Shown one piece after another: positions 17,381 through 26,296 of a stretch of 64,000 nt of DNA; within the stretch, counting starts at the first letter, position 1; every line of letters starts with the position of its first letter. Origin of the DNA: Phycisphaerales bacterium (GTDB taxonomy: Bacteria > Planctomycetota > Phycisphaerae > Phycisphaerales > SM1A02); assembly GCA_028278245.1 (NCBI GenBank), contig JANQEQ010000079.1:1-64000 (forward strand), given 5' to 3'. A program made the position numbers and the translations under genes. Under the pieces are notes generated by a model. It did not search any database, was not told where the DNA came from, and saw only the letters and a list, made by a program, of their open reading frames with translations.

Positions 17381-17668
17381 TTACGCTGCGCCACTTTTTT
17401 CAACAGCGGTGTATTGGGGTACTGCTGGATCGTCAGGAATAATGTCCACGAAACGGTTTCGGAATCTCACCGAGCCTGGAGTCGTGGCATAAAGGGTGTC
17501 ATCCTTCCCCCGACGGACCAGGTAACCCGGCTTGAAACGGGTACCGCATTGACGAACGATAATGGAGCCGGCTTTGGCCTGTTCGCCACCATAAAGCTTG
17601 ATCCCACGATATTGGGGATTGGAGTCACGCCCGTTTCGGCTGGATCCCTGTCCCTTTTTATGAGCCAT
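17381..17668 (-). CDS. rpmA: 50S ribosomal protein bL27
   Basis: A 95-residue protein whose N-terminus reaches the peptidyl-transferase centre. It starts [20 protein letters not shown], the family signature, and continues [19 protein letters not shown] and [15 protein letters not shown]. The start at 17668 is fixed by that signature and by CGGAGC about nine bases upstream. No N-terminal cleavage extension of the Firmicutes type is present. The C-terminus is slightly longer than usual (about 10 extra residues). The usual upstream partner rplU (bL21) is missing; a lipoprotein-like or exported hypothetical gene lies there instead. obg follows. Confidence 0.96.
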   Translation of the reverse strand: MAHKKGQGSSRNGRDSNPQYRGIKLYGGEQAKAGSIIVRQCGTRFKPGYLVRRGKDDTLYATTPGSVRFRNRFVDIIPDDPAVPQYTAVEKSGAA

Positions 17669-17746
17669 AGCACTGCTCCGAAAAAACACTTCACTAAAAG
17701 CTGATATGACCCTGGAATAGGTCGAATCTCGTATGTTACTGAATCT

Positions 17747-18361
17747 TCAGCGTAAAATCCAGCGGGAATCGACTAATTCAGCCGGTAAAGATCCACGGGA
17801 GAGGGCATCCCCGCGAACCAGATAATTCTGTTGCAGGGTTTTCCGGAGGATATATTCCTCCCCCGTCTGGGGATTGATGACCCGAGCGGTTTCGCCGCTG
17901 ATCCCGGCAACAAACAGGGATATTTCGTTCACTGTGACATCATCGGCAGGCCACACGACCAGCCCCTCCTTGGCATATTCCTTTCCCTGGCGGATTTCGC
18001 CGATTATCTCATTCTGACGTTCGAGGAATTGATTCCCCATGAGAGCCATCAGGTCGTTCGTCACACGACTGGGGACGCCACGGCCTGATTTCAATATGTG
18101 GCCATGATCGGTGAAAAGGACGATGGTAGGTGTCCAGATCTGATCCCGACCGGTGAGATTGATCACCTTATAAGTGAAATACCAGTATGTATCGCCGCTT
18201 GCTCGATCCAAATACAATCTCAGATCGCCCGGCTGGAAATCCAGTTCCCAACGGTAGGGAACGGGAGCCGGCTTGGGATACGCAAGAACCGATCCTGCCA
18301 GGCACAGCAACAGGACAACCGCTGTGAATCGTGAAAAGGAACTGAAAAATCGTGAAGTCAT
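17747..18361 (-). CDS. Exported hypothetical protein
   Basis: A 204-residue protein with a clear Sec signal peptide (FSSFSRFTAVVLLLCLAGSV followed by LA-YPKP, cleavage after the LAY region). The mature part has a beta-rich composition, for example YRWELDFQPGDLRLYLDR and TYWYFTYKVINLTGRDQIW, consistent with an immunoglobulin-like or jelly-roll sandwich. Residues 100-150 contain a charged helical stretch. Two adjacent ATG codons exist; the second (18361) has AGGAG at better spacing. I do not recognise the family. It lies 78 bases upstream of rpmA and is divergent from the GNAT gene, so it may be the first gene of the rpmA-obg transcript. Confidence 0.7.
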   Translation of the reverse strand: MTSRFFSSFSRFTAVVLLLCLAGSVLAYPKPAPVPYRWELDFQPGDLRLYLDRASGDTYWYFTYKVINLTGRDQIWTPTIVLFTDHGHILKSGRGVPSRVTNDLMALMGNQFLERQNEIIGEIRQGKEYAKEGLVVWPADDVTVNEISLFVAGISGETARVINPQTGEEYILRKTLQQNYLVRGDALSRGSLPAELVDSRWILR

Positions 18362-18459
18362 CATGACTCTCCTGTTGAGGTGAGATCCCGTATTCTAGTG
18401 AGCATCCCCAGCGGAGCAACGAGCATTACTCAATTGCAGTAAGGAAAGTGTAGAGAAAC

Positions 18460-19407
18460 ATGTCGGGGCAAGCTGAAAATGCGGATTGTGCGAGGATCAT
18501 CCACGTTGATGCTACCAGACGCAAGGCTGCCACGGAGATGCTTCTGAACAAGGGAACGGCCGCAGTCACAAGATTCCTCACCTATGCCCAGGAAAATGAG
18601 GTTTCTCTGGATTATTTCTGGTCCTGCGAGGATCAACAGGGGCTATTGACCGCATCTGTCCTTGCGGTCCCGCATCCGGGTCGAACTGCCATGATGTTTG
18701 CCACACATCCCTCATCTTCAGCAGATGTGGACCGGATCGGACGTCTGATCGATCATGCATGTACCCAGCTGGGCGAGGAGGGGATTCACCTGGTCCAGGC
18801 ACTGCTGGATGTCAATGAGACTACCTCCCAGGAAACGTACCGTGCTGGTGGATTTTTCGAACTGGGGACACTCAGCTATATGCAGCGGCGGCTATCACCG
18901 AATGCCAAACACGAGGAACCTGATTGGCCGGAAGGAGTTACGGTTCAAACGTATACAGATTCACACCGTGATGATCTCATCACAATTCTCGATGCCAGCT
19001 ACGAAGAGACTCTTGATTGTCCAGGTCTGACCGGTCTACGTAATACATCTGACATTTTGGAAGGGCATCTCTCGACTCATGAATTTGATCCGGAATTGTG
19101 GACTTTGTTCTATGTTGATGGGTGCCCAAGTGGTGCCCTGCTGCTCAATCCGGCTCCGGCTCAGAATACGGTCGAACTCGTGTATATCGGATTGGCAAAA
19201 GCGGCCCGGGGACGAGGTTTGAGTAGGCTGCTTCTCAGAAATGGATATCTCAAACTGGCCGGTAGAAAGGAGCACACAATTACACTGGCAGTGGATGAGC
19301 AGAATTCCCCTGCACTCAACCTCTACAAAAAAGAAGGTTTCACACGAGTATTTCGACGAGTCGCTTTTGTGCGTTCTTTGCGCAATCTTCCTGCGGAAAA
19401 TGAGTGA
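18460..19407 (+). CDS. GNAT-family N-acetyltransferase
   Basis: A 315-residue protein with two GNAT-like halves, as in mycothiol synthase-like enzymes. The C-terminal half (about 155-305) is the better one. It has GVTVQTYTDSHRDDLITIL at its start, the acetyl-CoA pyrophosphate loop ARGRGLSRLLL, and the closing motif LAVDEQNSPALNLYKKEGF. The N-terminal half has the fold's outline (YRAGGFFELGTLSYMQRR) but no good acetyl-CoA loop, so it may be structural. The substrate cannot be read from the sequence. ATG 18460 is preceded by GGAAAG-type purines. It is a single gene, divergent from the exported hypothetical and followed by the long region before dnaA. Confidence 0.8.
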   Translation: MSGQAENADCARIIHVDATRRKAATEMLLNKGTAAVTRFLTYAQENEVSLDYFWSCEDQQGLLTASVLAVPHPGRTAMMFATHPSSSADVDRIGRLIDHACTQLGEEGIHLVQALLDVNETTSQETYRAGGFFELGTLSYMQRRLSPNAKHEEPDWPEGVTVQTYTDSHRDDLITILDASYEETLDCPGLTGLRNTSDILEGHLSTHEFDPELWTLFYVDGCPSGALLLNPAPAQNTVELVYIGLAKAARGRGLSRLLLRNGYLKLAGRKEHTITLAVDEQNSPALNLYKKEGFTRVFRRVAFVRSLRNLPAENE

Positions 19408-19934
19408 TGCTCGAACTACAAATTGGTGAATTCACATGCATCGATGAGGAAGTTTTCCACCATCAAGTCACAAATGCCTGCATGACGGTGGAGAAAAAAA
19501 TTTGACGAAACCTTAACCTTGCAAATAAGGGAGTTCCGTCACAGGGTGGTCAGATTGTCACAAAATACCTCTTGAATCTGTTCGGTGTCATCTCTATTTT
19601 GCTCAGCGTTCAAGGATGAATGTCATCTCAGTCTCCATCACGCCCAGCATGGTTGCTCACCCTTGAAGCAACTGCCTTCAGGTCCAATTGCGATGAGCGT
19701 TTCGTTAATGCGGAACAATCCTCGCCTTGGGAGGGATTGGTGATGGTAAGGCGAAGCTAAAAACCGCCTGCTGGGTGATCAGGAAGGAACCGCTCCATAG
19801 CTTGATTTGAACCGAGTTCAGGCAACTGAATGATGTTGTCCAATATCGGTACGTTCCAGGGATGATCCCCTCGATCATCCAAGAGGTTTGATATAAGCAA
19901 TTCCTCAGAGGATGCTGGAAAACACTCTGACACA
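19408..19934 (+). other. dnaA upstream region, candidate regulatory/origin segment
   Basis: These 527 bases have no convincing gene. TTTTCCACC near 19451 and GGTGGAGAAAA near 19485 form an inverted pair resembling DnaA boxes with two mismatches to TTATCCACA. A possible promoter is TTGAAT (19572-19577), 17 bases, TATTTT (19595-19600). A second weak candidate is TTGACG near 19502. No AT-rich 13-mer array is seen, so an origin is only a possibility. Confidence 0.35.
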
Positions 19935-21443
19935 ATGAAAATTCATCAGTTCACCGAACATCTCACACAACGCATTGGATCACATAAATACGATATGTGG
20001 TTCAGGCATCTTGATATGAAGGTGGATGGTTCAAGTCTGGACATCTCAACAGATAATGCATTTGTTGCCCGGTGGATTGACTCTCATTTCAGCAATGATC
20101 TTCAGGATGTCGCGACCTCACTCCTGGGAAAGAAAGCCAGGATAAAGGTTCATGTAGTCAACGGATCGGCTCCTCAGACCACATCGCAGACAATACCCGG
20201 TCGAGAGGATTCCTCCTCCGAACAAGTCCAGCCAAAAGACCGGTCACCCTATTCTATCAATCAGTCCCATCCAGCAGACCGATCCCATGCCGGCCGGAGA
20301 AGACGCCACAAACTCCGCTTTCGTCGTTTGAGCGAGTATGTTGTCGGATCCTGCAATCAATTGGCGTACACCGCAGCCTGTAAATTTACTGAAGGTGATG
20401 AAAACCTCGGTTTATCTCCTCTGTTTATCCATGGTGGATGTGGAGTGGGAAAAACACACCTGCTTCAGGGAATCTGCCATCGCGCGCGATCCCGACACGG
20501 ATCACGATTGAAGTTACGTTACGTAACTGGGGAGCAATTTACCAACGAATACATCAATGCGGTCCGTCACAATACACTTGATTCATTCCGTCATCGGATT
20601 CGACAACTCGATCTCCTGGCTATTGATGATATCCATTTCCTCGAGAATAAAGTCCGCACTCAAAACGAGTTTCTCCATACTCTTGACAACATCGGACTCA
20701 ATCGATCACGGCTCGTTCTGGCTTCAGATGAGCACCCGCAGAATATCAAGCGCTTCAGCCAGGCATTGGTTAGCCGCTTTATGTCGGGCATGGTTGTGCG
20801 AATCGACGCTCCGAACCGATCAACGCGAATTGAACTCATCCATCGATTAGCGAAAAACCGGGCTTTGAGGCTCAGTGAAGGAGCCGTTGAACTCATGGCA
20901 ACGCACTTTGCTGGATCGGTACGAGAACTGGAAGGAGCAATCACGAAGCTCTCTGCATTGGCGTCTATACATAAATCTTACCCTGCACCTTCCCCGGACT
21001 ATTTCACCCCGGAGTTGTTTGAGAATGGACCACCTGAGGTTGGAATCAGCCTGGTACGACAGTTGATATCAGAAAATACACACCTTCCCACTCGTCCCAT
21101 CCAATTGAAAACCATCGTTGAGGTGGTGTGCCGGGCACTTGAGATTGACAAGCACGAGCTTCTGGATCGGAGTCGTCACCGCCATCTCGTCCTGGGACGA
21201 TCACTCGTGGCATACCTGGGAAGGGAACTCACCACACATAGTTATCCTGAAATCGCTCAATTTCTCGGGCGTCGCCATCACTCGACCATCCATACCGCTG
21301 CGGTGAGGTTTCGTCGTCAATTGCAAAATCAGGAAAAATACAGTTTGAGGAATGGTCAGCCACTTCGCCCCCTGCAGGATCTGGTGGAGGAACTCCGGGC
21401 CACAATCCGCAAGGAAGCGGCCAGTCTGTCATCCCAGCCCTGA
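19935..21443 (+). CDS. dnaA: Chromosomal replication initiator DnaA, divergent
   Basis: An AAA+ initiator protein that binds DnaA boxes and opens the origin. Its 502 residues show domain I (FTEHLTQRIGSHKYDMWF), a polar linker (residues 75-125), the AAA+ domain with Walker A GGCGVGKTHL at 167 and Walker B LLAIDDIHFLE, the sensor and arginine-finger region ALVSRFMSGMVVRID, and the domain IV helix-turn-helix. Domain IV is divergent: the usual GGRDHTTVLHA signature reads GRRHHSTIHTA at about 445-455, with the DNA-contacting Asp replaced by His. Neither dnaN nor gyrB is adjacent. It could be the main initiator or a second copy. A long non-coding region precedes it. Confidence 0.88.
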   Translation: MKIHQFTEHLTQRIGSHKYDMWFRHLDMKVDGSSLDISTDNAFVARWIDSHFSNDLQDVATSLLGKKARIKVHVVNGSAPQTTSQTIPGREDSSSEQVQPKDRSPYSINQSHPADRSHAGRRRRHKLRFRRLSEYVVGSCNQLAYTAACKFTEGDENLGLSPLFIHGGCGVGKTHLLQGICHRARSRHGSRLKLRYVTGEQFTNEYINAVRHNTLDSFRHRIRQLDLLAIDDIHFLENKVRTQNEFLHTLDNIGLNRSRLVLASDEHPQNIKRFSQALVSRFMSGMVVRIDAPNRSTRIELIHRLAKNRALRLSEGAVELMATHFAGSVRELEGAITKLSALASIHKSYPAPSPDYFTPELFENGPPEVGISLVRQLISENTHLPTRPIQLKTIVEVVCRALEIDKHELLDRSRHRHLVLGRSLVAYLGRELTTHSYPEIAQFLGRRHHSTIHTAAVRFRRQLQNQEKYSLRNGQPLRPLQDLVEELRATIRKEAASLSSQP

Positions 21444-21550
21444 TCCATGACCATGATCTGGATTATCACGCTGCTTCACACCCCCCTCTACCACAATGCT
21501 GGTCAAGTTCGCTCATCGATCACAATCGTGTACACTGGTGATCTGCAGTG

Positions 21551-23038
21551 ATGAAGCGAGGTATCAATTTGATTTCCGCTCCGGTGCTGGCAGCGCTGGT
21601 GGTACTCTTGTTCCATCAACCGGCGGGGGGTAATCCAACCGACTCCTCGATTCGCCAACTCCGCAAAGCCGTGACAGAACAACGTGATGGAAGCCACCTG
21701 CGTCTGCTGCTGTCGTTGCGACAATTGCGTGATCCCTCGCTCAAACCACTTTTTCACCAACTGACACAACACCCCAAATGGCAGGTGCAGGTTCACGCCA
21801 TTCTTGGACTTGCCGAGATCGATCCGAATCCTCGCGTTGATCCGTGGCTGATCAGTCATGCTGATCCCTTCGCGCAGGAACATATCATCATCAACGCACT
21901 TGACCTGGACTTGATCGGTTTGGATCAGATCAAGGAACTCTTATCCTGGGGTGGTCTCAACGATCACCCACAGGTTTTGTTGTTGGGAGAGCTCCTCAAT
22001 CAGAATCAGGAGGTTGATACCAATGTTCTCGCAGAACTGGCGCAGAGTTCTGACGACCAGGTCAATGGATTGGCATCATGTTTACTCCTGCAACTGGGGA
22101 AGAGGGAGCATTTTGAACGTTATCTCCAGGATCTTCAGAATCTCCCAGGCACATATCACCAACCCCGCAAGTTGTGGCTTTTTGAAATTGCCAGAAAATA
22201 CAAGCTTACCTCGATGCTTGATTGGGTAGAGCAGGCTGTTATCGATCCGGAATCTGATCCCGATCTCGTGTACTGGGGACTGATGACACTGATACAACTC
22301 GATCCTCCCCGCGGCATGGCTCGATGGGAACAATGCCTCGGCCCCGAACCTTCCAAACGTGCTTTAGTGCGTTATTCCCTGCTCCTGCTTGAATCCTGCG
22401 ATGAGGCCACACAGGAAGAATTTGACAAGCTTCCCGCAGATGATGCACTTTTACGAAACATGGCAGGTGCCGGCCGAGCACTCTGTACGGGTGAAAATAT
22501 CGCATCTTCGTTTGTTTCCCTGCTGGAACTGGGTCACACCAAATCAACTCTCTGGATACAGGAAACGATTGAGGAACTTCCGCTTGAGCAAGCGACTCCC
22601 GTGTATGTAGCCATGATCAACGCCGTCTCGAAGGATCATGTCCGTGATGCACACGTCGCACTTGCGGTCCAGGCAACTGACAAACTTTTTCAACGTGATC
22701 CCGAGACGCTGTTGAATCTTCTTGAATCAGCCGAGGACGACAGCCTGCTCCAACAGACTATTCTGCTGGGTTTATTCGAGACGCGTTCACTGGCGGTGGG
22801 TCAAGCTGCCGCAAAGCTACGAAGAATTGGATCCGGTCGCGCTGATTCTCTGGCACTCCTGTTGATTGCCAAACATGCTTCAACGATCTCAGATCAGGAT
22901 CGCCATCAAATCGGTACGATTGCAGCAGGCGGCGGCCGAGTAAGCGATGTCTTGCAAATCCAGGCTGCGTGGCTTTACCTGAAACACAGTGAGTCGCTGG
23001 ATCATGCTTTGAGCCAGGTTACTGCTGTTGGACCATGA
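21551..23038 (+). CDS. Exported HEAT-like repeat protein
   Basis: A 495-residue protein starting with a signal peptide (MKRGINLISAPVLAALVVLL, then FHQPAGG). The rest is almost all helical, with repeated pairs such as DPSLKPLFHQLTQHPKWQVQ, VHAILGLAEIDPNPRVDPWL and DDQVNGLASCLLLQLGKREH, which suggest a HEAT or Armadillo-like solenoid. No enzymatic motif is visible. ATG 21551 directly follows an in-frame GTG at 21548; neither has a clear Shine-Dalgarno. It lies between dnaA and a DegT aminotransferase on the same strand. It resembles the other HEAT protein at 14.7 kb in architecture only. Function unknown, presumably a periplasmic scaffold. Confidence 0.7.
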   Translation: MKRGINLISAPVLAALVVLLFHQPAGGNPTDSSIRQLRKAVTEQRDGSHLRLLLSLRQLRDPSLKPLFHQLTQHPKWQVQVHAILGLAEIDPNPRVDPWLISHADPFAQEHIIINALDLDLIGLDQIKELLSWGGLNDHPQVLLLGELLNQNQEVDTNVLAELAQSSDDQVNGLASCLLLQLGKREHFERYLQDLQNLPGTYHQPRKLWLFEIARKYKLTSMLDWVEQAVIDPESDPDLVYWGLMTLIQLDPPRGMARWEQCLGPEPSKRALVRYSLLLLESCDEATQEEFDKLPADDALLRNMAGAGRALCTGENIASSFVSLLELGHTKSTLWIQETIEELPLEQATPVYVAMINAVSKDHVRDAHVALAVQATDKLFQRDPETLLNLLESAEDDSLLQQTILLGLFETRSLAVGQAAAKLRRIGSGRADSLALLLIAKHASTISDQDRHQIGTIAAGGGRVSDVLQIQAAWLYLKHSESLDHALSQVTAVGP

Positions 23039-23066
23039 TTCATCTTATTTGGAGGTATGATTCCCG

Positions 23067-24230
23067 GTGACGAGTGCCATCCCATTGAGTTTTCCTGATA
23101 TTACCGACGCCGAAATACAGGCGGTTGTTCGCACATTACGTAGCGGACGTTTGAGTATTGGGCAGGAGCAGGAAGAATTTGAGCGCCTAGTCGCATTGCG
23201 TGCACATCGCAGCTACGGCATTGCAGTGAACAGCGGAACCAGTGCCCTGCATTTAACCTTGCTCGCTCTGGGTATCGGCCCCGGTGATGAAGTGATCACC
23301 CCTGCATTCAGTTTCGTCGCCTCGGCAAATTGTGTGGAGTATGTGGGAGCAAAACCCGTCTTTGTCGACTGCGATCCCCGAACGCTCAACATGAAAACCA
23401 GCGAGGTGGATCGGAAAATAACGGAAAAAACCAAAGCGATCATTGGTGTGGAAGTGTTTGGAAACCCAAGCGGGATGGACCAACTGGCGGCTCTTTCCAC
23501 CAAATATGAAATCCCTCTGATTGAAGATGCGTGTGAAGCGCTGGGGGGGCGTGTCGGAAACGAGCCGGTCGGGGCATTCGGCCGCATCGCCGTTTTTGGT
23601 TTTTATCCCAATAAACAGATCACAACCGGCGAAGGGGGAATGATTGTGACCGATGACGATCACATCGCCGATATTTGCCGCTCGTTGCGCAATCATGGCC
23701 GCCCCAGCGAAACGATGGAGGCCGGTTCGGGCATGGGGAGTTGGCTTGATCATCAACAACTGGGATTCAATTATCGCATGAGCGAAATCGCAGCCGCACT
23801 CGGGGTAGCACAGATGCGTCGCCTGGATGAACTGATCGATGCTCGCCAAACCATCGCTGAAGCATACACGCGCAGGCTTATGGGAAATCCGGAACTCATC
23901 ATCCCATCGGTGGAACCCAACACGCATATGAGTTGGTTTGTCTACGTCGTTCGCCTCAGTGATCATTTTACCCCGGATGACCGTGATGAAATCATTGCCG
24001 GTCTGCGTCGACATGAGTTGGGAACAAGCAACTATTTCCCGCCCATACCACTCATGAATTACTACCGTCGTAAATATGGATTCGGGGTAGACGATTTTCC
24101 CATCGCACATTCAGTCGGCGGACGGACGATTGCCCTGCCCTTCTTCTCTCGAATGACCGAGCGGGAAGTCGATCTTGTGTGCCAGACTCTGGAATTAATG
24201 ATGACGCGCGTCAGATTTGTGCGTGATTAG
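23067..24230 (+). CDS. DegT/DnrJ/EryC1/StrS-family PLP aminotransferase
   Basis: A 387-residue sugar aminotransferase-type enzyme that transfers an amino group to nucleotide-linked keto-sugars. Key blocks are GIAVNSGTSALHLTLLALGI (cofactor phosphate site), GDEVITPAFSFVASANCVEY, PLIEDACEALGG (the Asp that contacts the pyridine nitrogen) and GFYPNKQITTGEGGMIV with the Schiff-base Lys. It ends at the usual length. The start is GTG 23067 with GGAGG twelve bases upstream; a nearer ATG at 23057 is out of frame and closes quickly. It lies just before the flagellar cluster on the opposite strand, so a role in flagellin or surface-glycan modification is possible but not shown. Confidence 0.92.
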   Translation: MTSAIPLSFPDITDAEIQAVVRTLRSGRLSIGQEQEEFERLVALRAHRSYGIAVNSGTSALHLTLLALGIGPGDEVITPAFSFVASANCVEYVGAKPVFVDCDPRTLNMKTSEVDRKITEKTKAIIGVEVFGNPSGMDQLAALSTKYEIPLIEDACEALGGRVGNEPVGAFGRIAVFGFYPNKQITTGEGGMIVTDDDHIADICRSLRNHGRPSETMEAGSGMGSWLDHQQLGFNYRMSEIAAALGVAQMRRLDELIDARQTIAEAYTRRLMGNPELIIPSVEPNTHMSWFVYVVRLSDHFTPDDRDEIIAGLRRHELGTSNYFPPIPLMNYYRRKYGFGVDDFPIAHSVGGRTIALPFFSRMTEREVDLVCQTLELMMTRVRFVRD

Positions 24231-24243
24231 TTGCCTTCATTAA

Positions 24244-24441
24244 CTACGAAGGTGGGATGAGTTTGCGCAGATATCTGCCGTATTCTATCACCTTGCTTAC
24301 GATGTCTGCCATGGATTCCTGAACGATTATGTGATCGCCATTGATCAGCTTGATCGTTGTATCAGGATTTTCCTCAACCGTGCGGATCAACTCAGCGTTG
24401 ATGACAAGAGGTTTACCGTTGATTCGTTTGACAGTAATCAT
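24244..24441 (-). CDS. flbD: FlbD-family flagellar protein
   Basis: A 65-residue protein of the FlbD/SwrD type: MITVKRINGKPLVINAELIR, then TVEENPDTTIKLINGDHIIV and QESMADIVSKVIEYGRYLRK. These small proteins sit beside flgE and motA in many phyla and affect motor torque or flagellar gene output. The start at 24441 matches the conserved N-terminus; a TTG at 24486 would add 15 residues not seen in the family. It is the last gene of the flagellar run visible here, 57 bases after flgE. motA and motB do not follow. Confidence 0.88.
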   Translation of the reverse strand: MITVKRINGKPLVINAELIRTVEENPDTTIKLINGDHIIVQESMADIVSKVIEYGRYLRKLIPPS

Positions 24442-24498
24442 GGGATGAGCTGAAAGTGACTGCTGCAACTCAATTTCAGGAATCAATAGACCAATTCA

Positions 24499-26280
24499 TT
24501 ATCGACCCAGAACGAGAAGCTGATCGATAAGTTCATTCGTGGTGTTAATAACCCGACTGGCGGCGCTATAACCGGTCGAAGCCAGGATCATGTTGGTAAA
24601 TTCCTGGGAAAGATCGACATTGGATAATTCCAGGGCACCTCCGATCAACCGCCCTGTGCCGAACGAAAGGGGTGCAGTGATCAAAGGAGTTCCCGAGTTG
24701 GGACCGACCTCAAACAAGTTACTCCCGGCATCGACTAATCCCTCAGGATTGGCGAATTTTGCCAGAGCAATCTGCCCAATGGTTCGAGTCAATCCATTGG
24801 TGAACGAACCACTGATAACTCCATCCTCACCTATTGCGAAATTACTCAACGTTCCAATTGGAGAACCATCCTGATAGACTGCAGCCAGATTGCTCATGGT
24901 GTCCGTGAGGGCTGAGATCTCATCCGTTCCCGAGTCAAAATCCATCGTCACTGTCAATGGGGTTACAGCACCATTGTCTCGAATGATCGAAAACGCCTGA
25001 TTCGTTGCATTGAGGTAGCGACCGTTGGCATCAAAGGACACCACACCCAAACCGATTATCCGATTGTCATCGGCATTGTCGGATGACTCAGCGATGAATT
25101 CCCATTTCGTACCGCTTCCGTCGATGGTTTCCTGCAGCACAAATGTCAGATCAATCGTGAGCGGTGTGCCCAACGAATCATAGACGACAAAACTCGTGCG
25201 TACTGACTCGCCATCAGACTCACCTGCCCTGGTCATGACAAACGGTTGACTGATCGGTGATCCGACAGTTCCAAGTGGATAGGTCACCACGAGATCAGCT
25301 GTATCTATATCCAGATCTTGCACGGTTCCTTCGTTGCCGGTGATGACGATCTGACCACTCCCATTGATGGTGATCCCACCACCCAGATCATGGCCGTCTA
25401 TGGATGTACTATCCAGACCGAGAATGTCATCAAGCCACGCGACGAAATCGTTCATGTCTGATCCATAAGCATCAACCCCCAGTGTGGCTGCGGTTCCAGC
25501 ATCAGTAAAGGAAAACGTATGTTCGCCGATATCCTTCCCACCCTTTTCGATTCCACTGATCGTGATCACCGGGCTGGAACCCGCCTCCAGCGCCAGGAAT
25601 GATCCGCCGGCACCATCATCGATATATAGATCATTACCGCCCACCGTTAGATTTTCTGCTCCGGTCATCGGGACCGTCAGCAAAGCATCGGTGTACATAG
25701 CGCGTGTTTCATGAATTGACCCGGTCGTTGCCACTGTGCCGGAGGCATTAACATTCCCGTTGAATATGACATTTCGACTTGCCTCAGCGAGGGTCAGCGT
25801 ACCAACGGGAACATTGAGTTCGACCAGATTTCCTTCGACGATCTCGAACTGGTCATCAACGGTGTAACCCATCACCTGCGCGCCGGAGATTGTTACCAGG
25901 TCATTCGTTTCGTTACGCTGGAATGTGCCATCGCGGGTGTAAAACTGCTCGCCTGCAGATTGAACGATAAAGAAACCATCGCCTTCAATAGCGACATCGG
26001 TCGCTACACCGGTAGCGCTGATTGCACCATTATTGAAATTCCGTTGCGTACCGGAAACAGTAATTCCCAAGCCGATCTGACCTGGGTTCGTGCCGCCGGA
26101 CGAATCGCTTGGCGAAGTTCCCATGGAAAATGTTCGGTTGAACATTGGGGAAAAGCGCATCCGGTTATTCTTGTAAGCCGTGGTATTAACGTTGGATATG
26201 TTGTTGCCAATCACGTCAAGGAAGCGTGAATTGGCTGACAGGCCGGATAACCCGGTAAAAAGTGCAGTTGTAGAAGCCAT
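24499..26280 (-). CDS. flgE: Flagellar hook protein FlgE
   Basis: Forms the hook that links rod and filament outside the cell. Its 593 residues begin with the rod/hook signature (TTALFTGLSGLSANSRFLDV, then IGNNISNVNTTAYKNNR), and the FlgE-type domain continues IEGDGFFIVQSAGEQFYTRD. The C-terminal heptad region (LSNVDLSQEFTNMILASTGY, SAASRVINTTNELIDQLL) completes the coiled-coil core. It is longer than the enteric protein (about 400) because of a large variable central domain, as in spirochaetes and planctomycetes. ATG 26280 has GGAGG at good spacing. It lies after the hook cap and hook-length genes, as expected. Confidence 0.96.
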   Translation of the reverse strand: MASTTALFTGLSGLSANSRFLDVIGNNISNVNTTAYKNNRMRFSPMFNRTFSMGTSPSDSSGGTNPGQIGLGITVSGTQRNFNNGAISATGVATDVAIEGDGFFIVQSAGEQFYTRDGTFQRNETNDLVTISGAQVMGYTVDDQFEIVEGNLVELNVPVGTLTLAEASRNVIFNGNVNASGTVATTGSIHETRAMYTDALLTVPMTGAENLTVGGNDLYIDDGAGGSFLALEAGSSPVITISGIEKGGKDIGEHTFSFTDAGTAATLGVDAYGSDMNDFVAWLDDILGLDSTSIDGHDLGGGITINGSGQIVITGNEGTVQDLDIDTADLVVTYPLGTVGSPISQPFVMTRAGESDGESVRTSFVVYDSLGTPLTIDLTFVLQETIDGSGTKWEFIAESSDNADDNRIIGLGVVSFDANGRYLNATNQAFSIIRDNGAVTPLTVTMDFDSGTDEISALTDTMSNLAAVYQDGSPIGTLSNFAIGEDGVISGSFTNGLTRTIGQIALAKFANPEGLVDAGSNLFEVGPNSGTPLITAPLSFGTGRLIGGALELSNVDLSQEFTNMILASTGYSAASRVINTTNELIDQLLVLGR

Positions 26281-26296
26281 CGTAAACCTCCGTCAT

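Noticed and set aside
19705-19935. 76-codon minus-strand gene upstream of dnaA
   Set aside because: It has no ribosome binding site or recognisable domain, and abuts the dnaA start in the wrong orientation.
23253-24110. 285-codon minus-strand frame opposite the DegT aminotransferase
   Set aside because: It is a shadow of a strongly conserved enzyme and has no family-like sequence.
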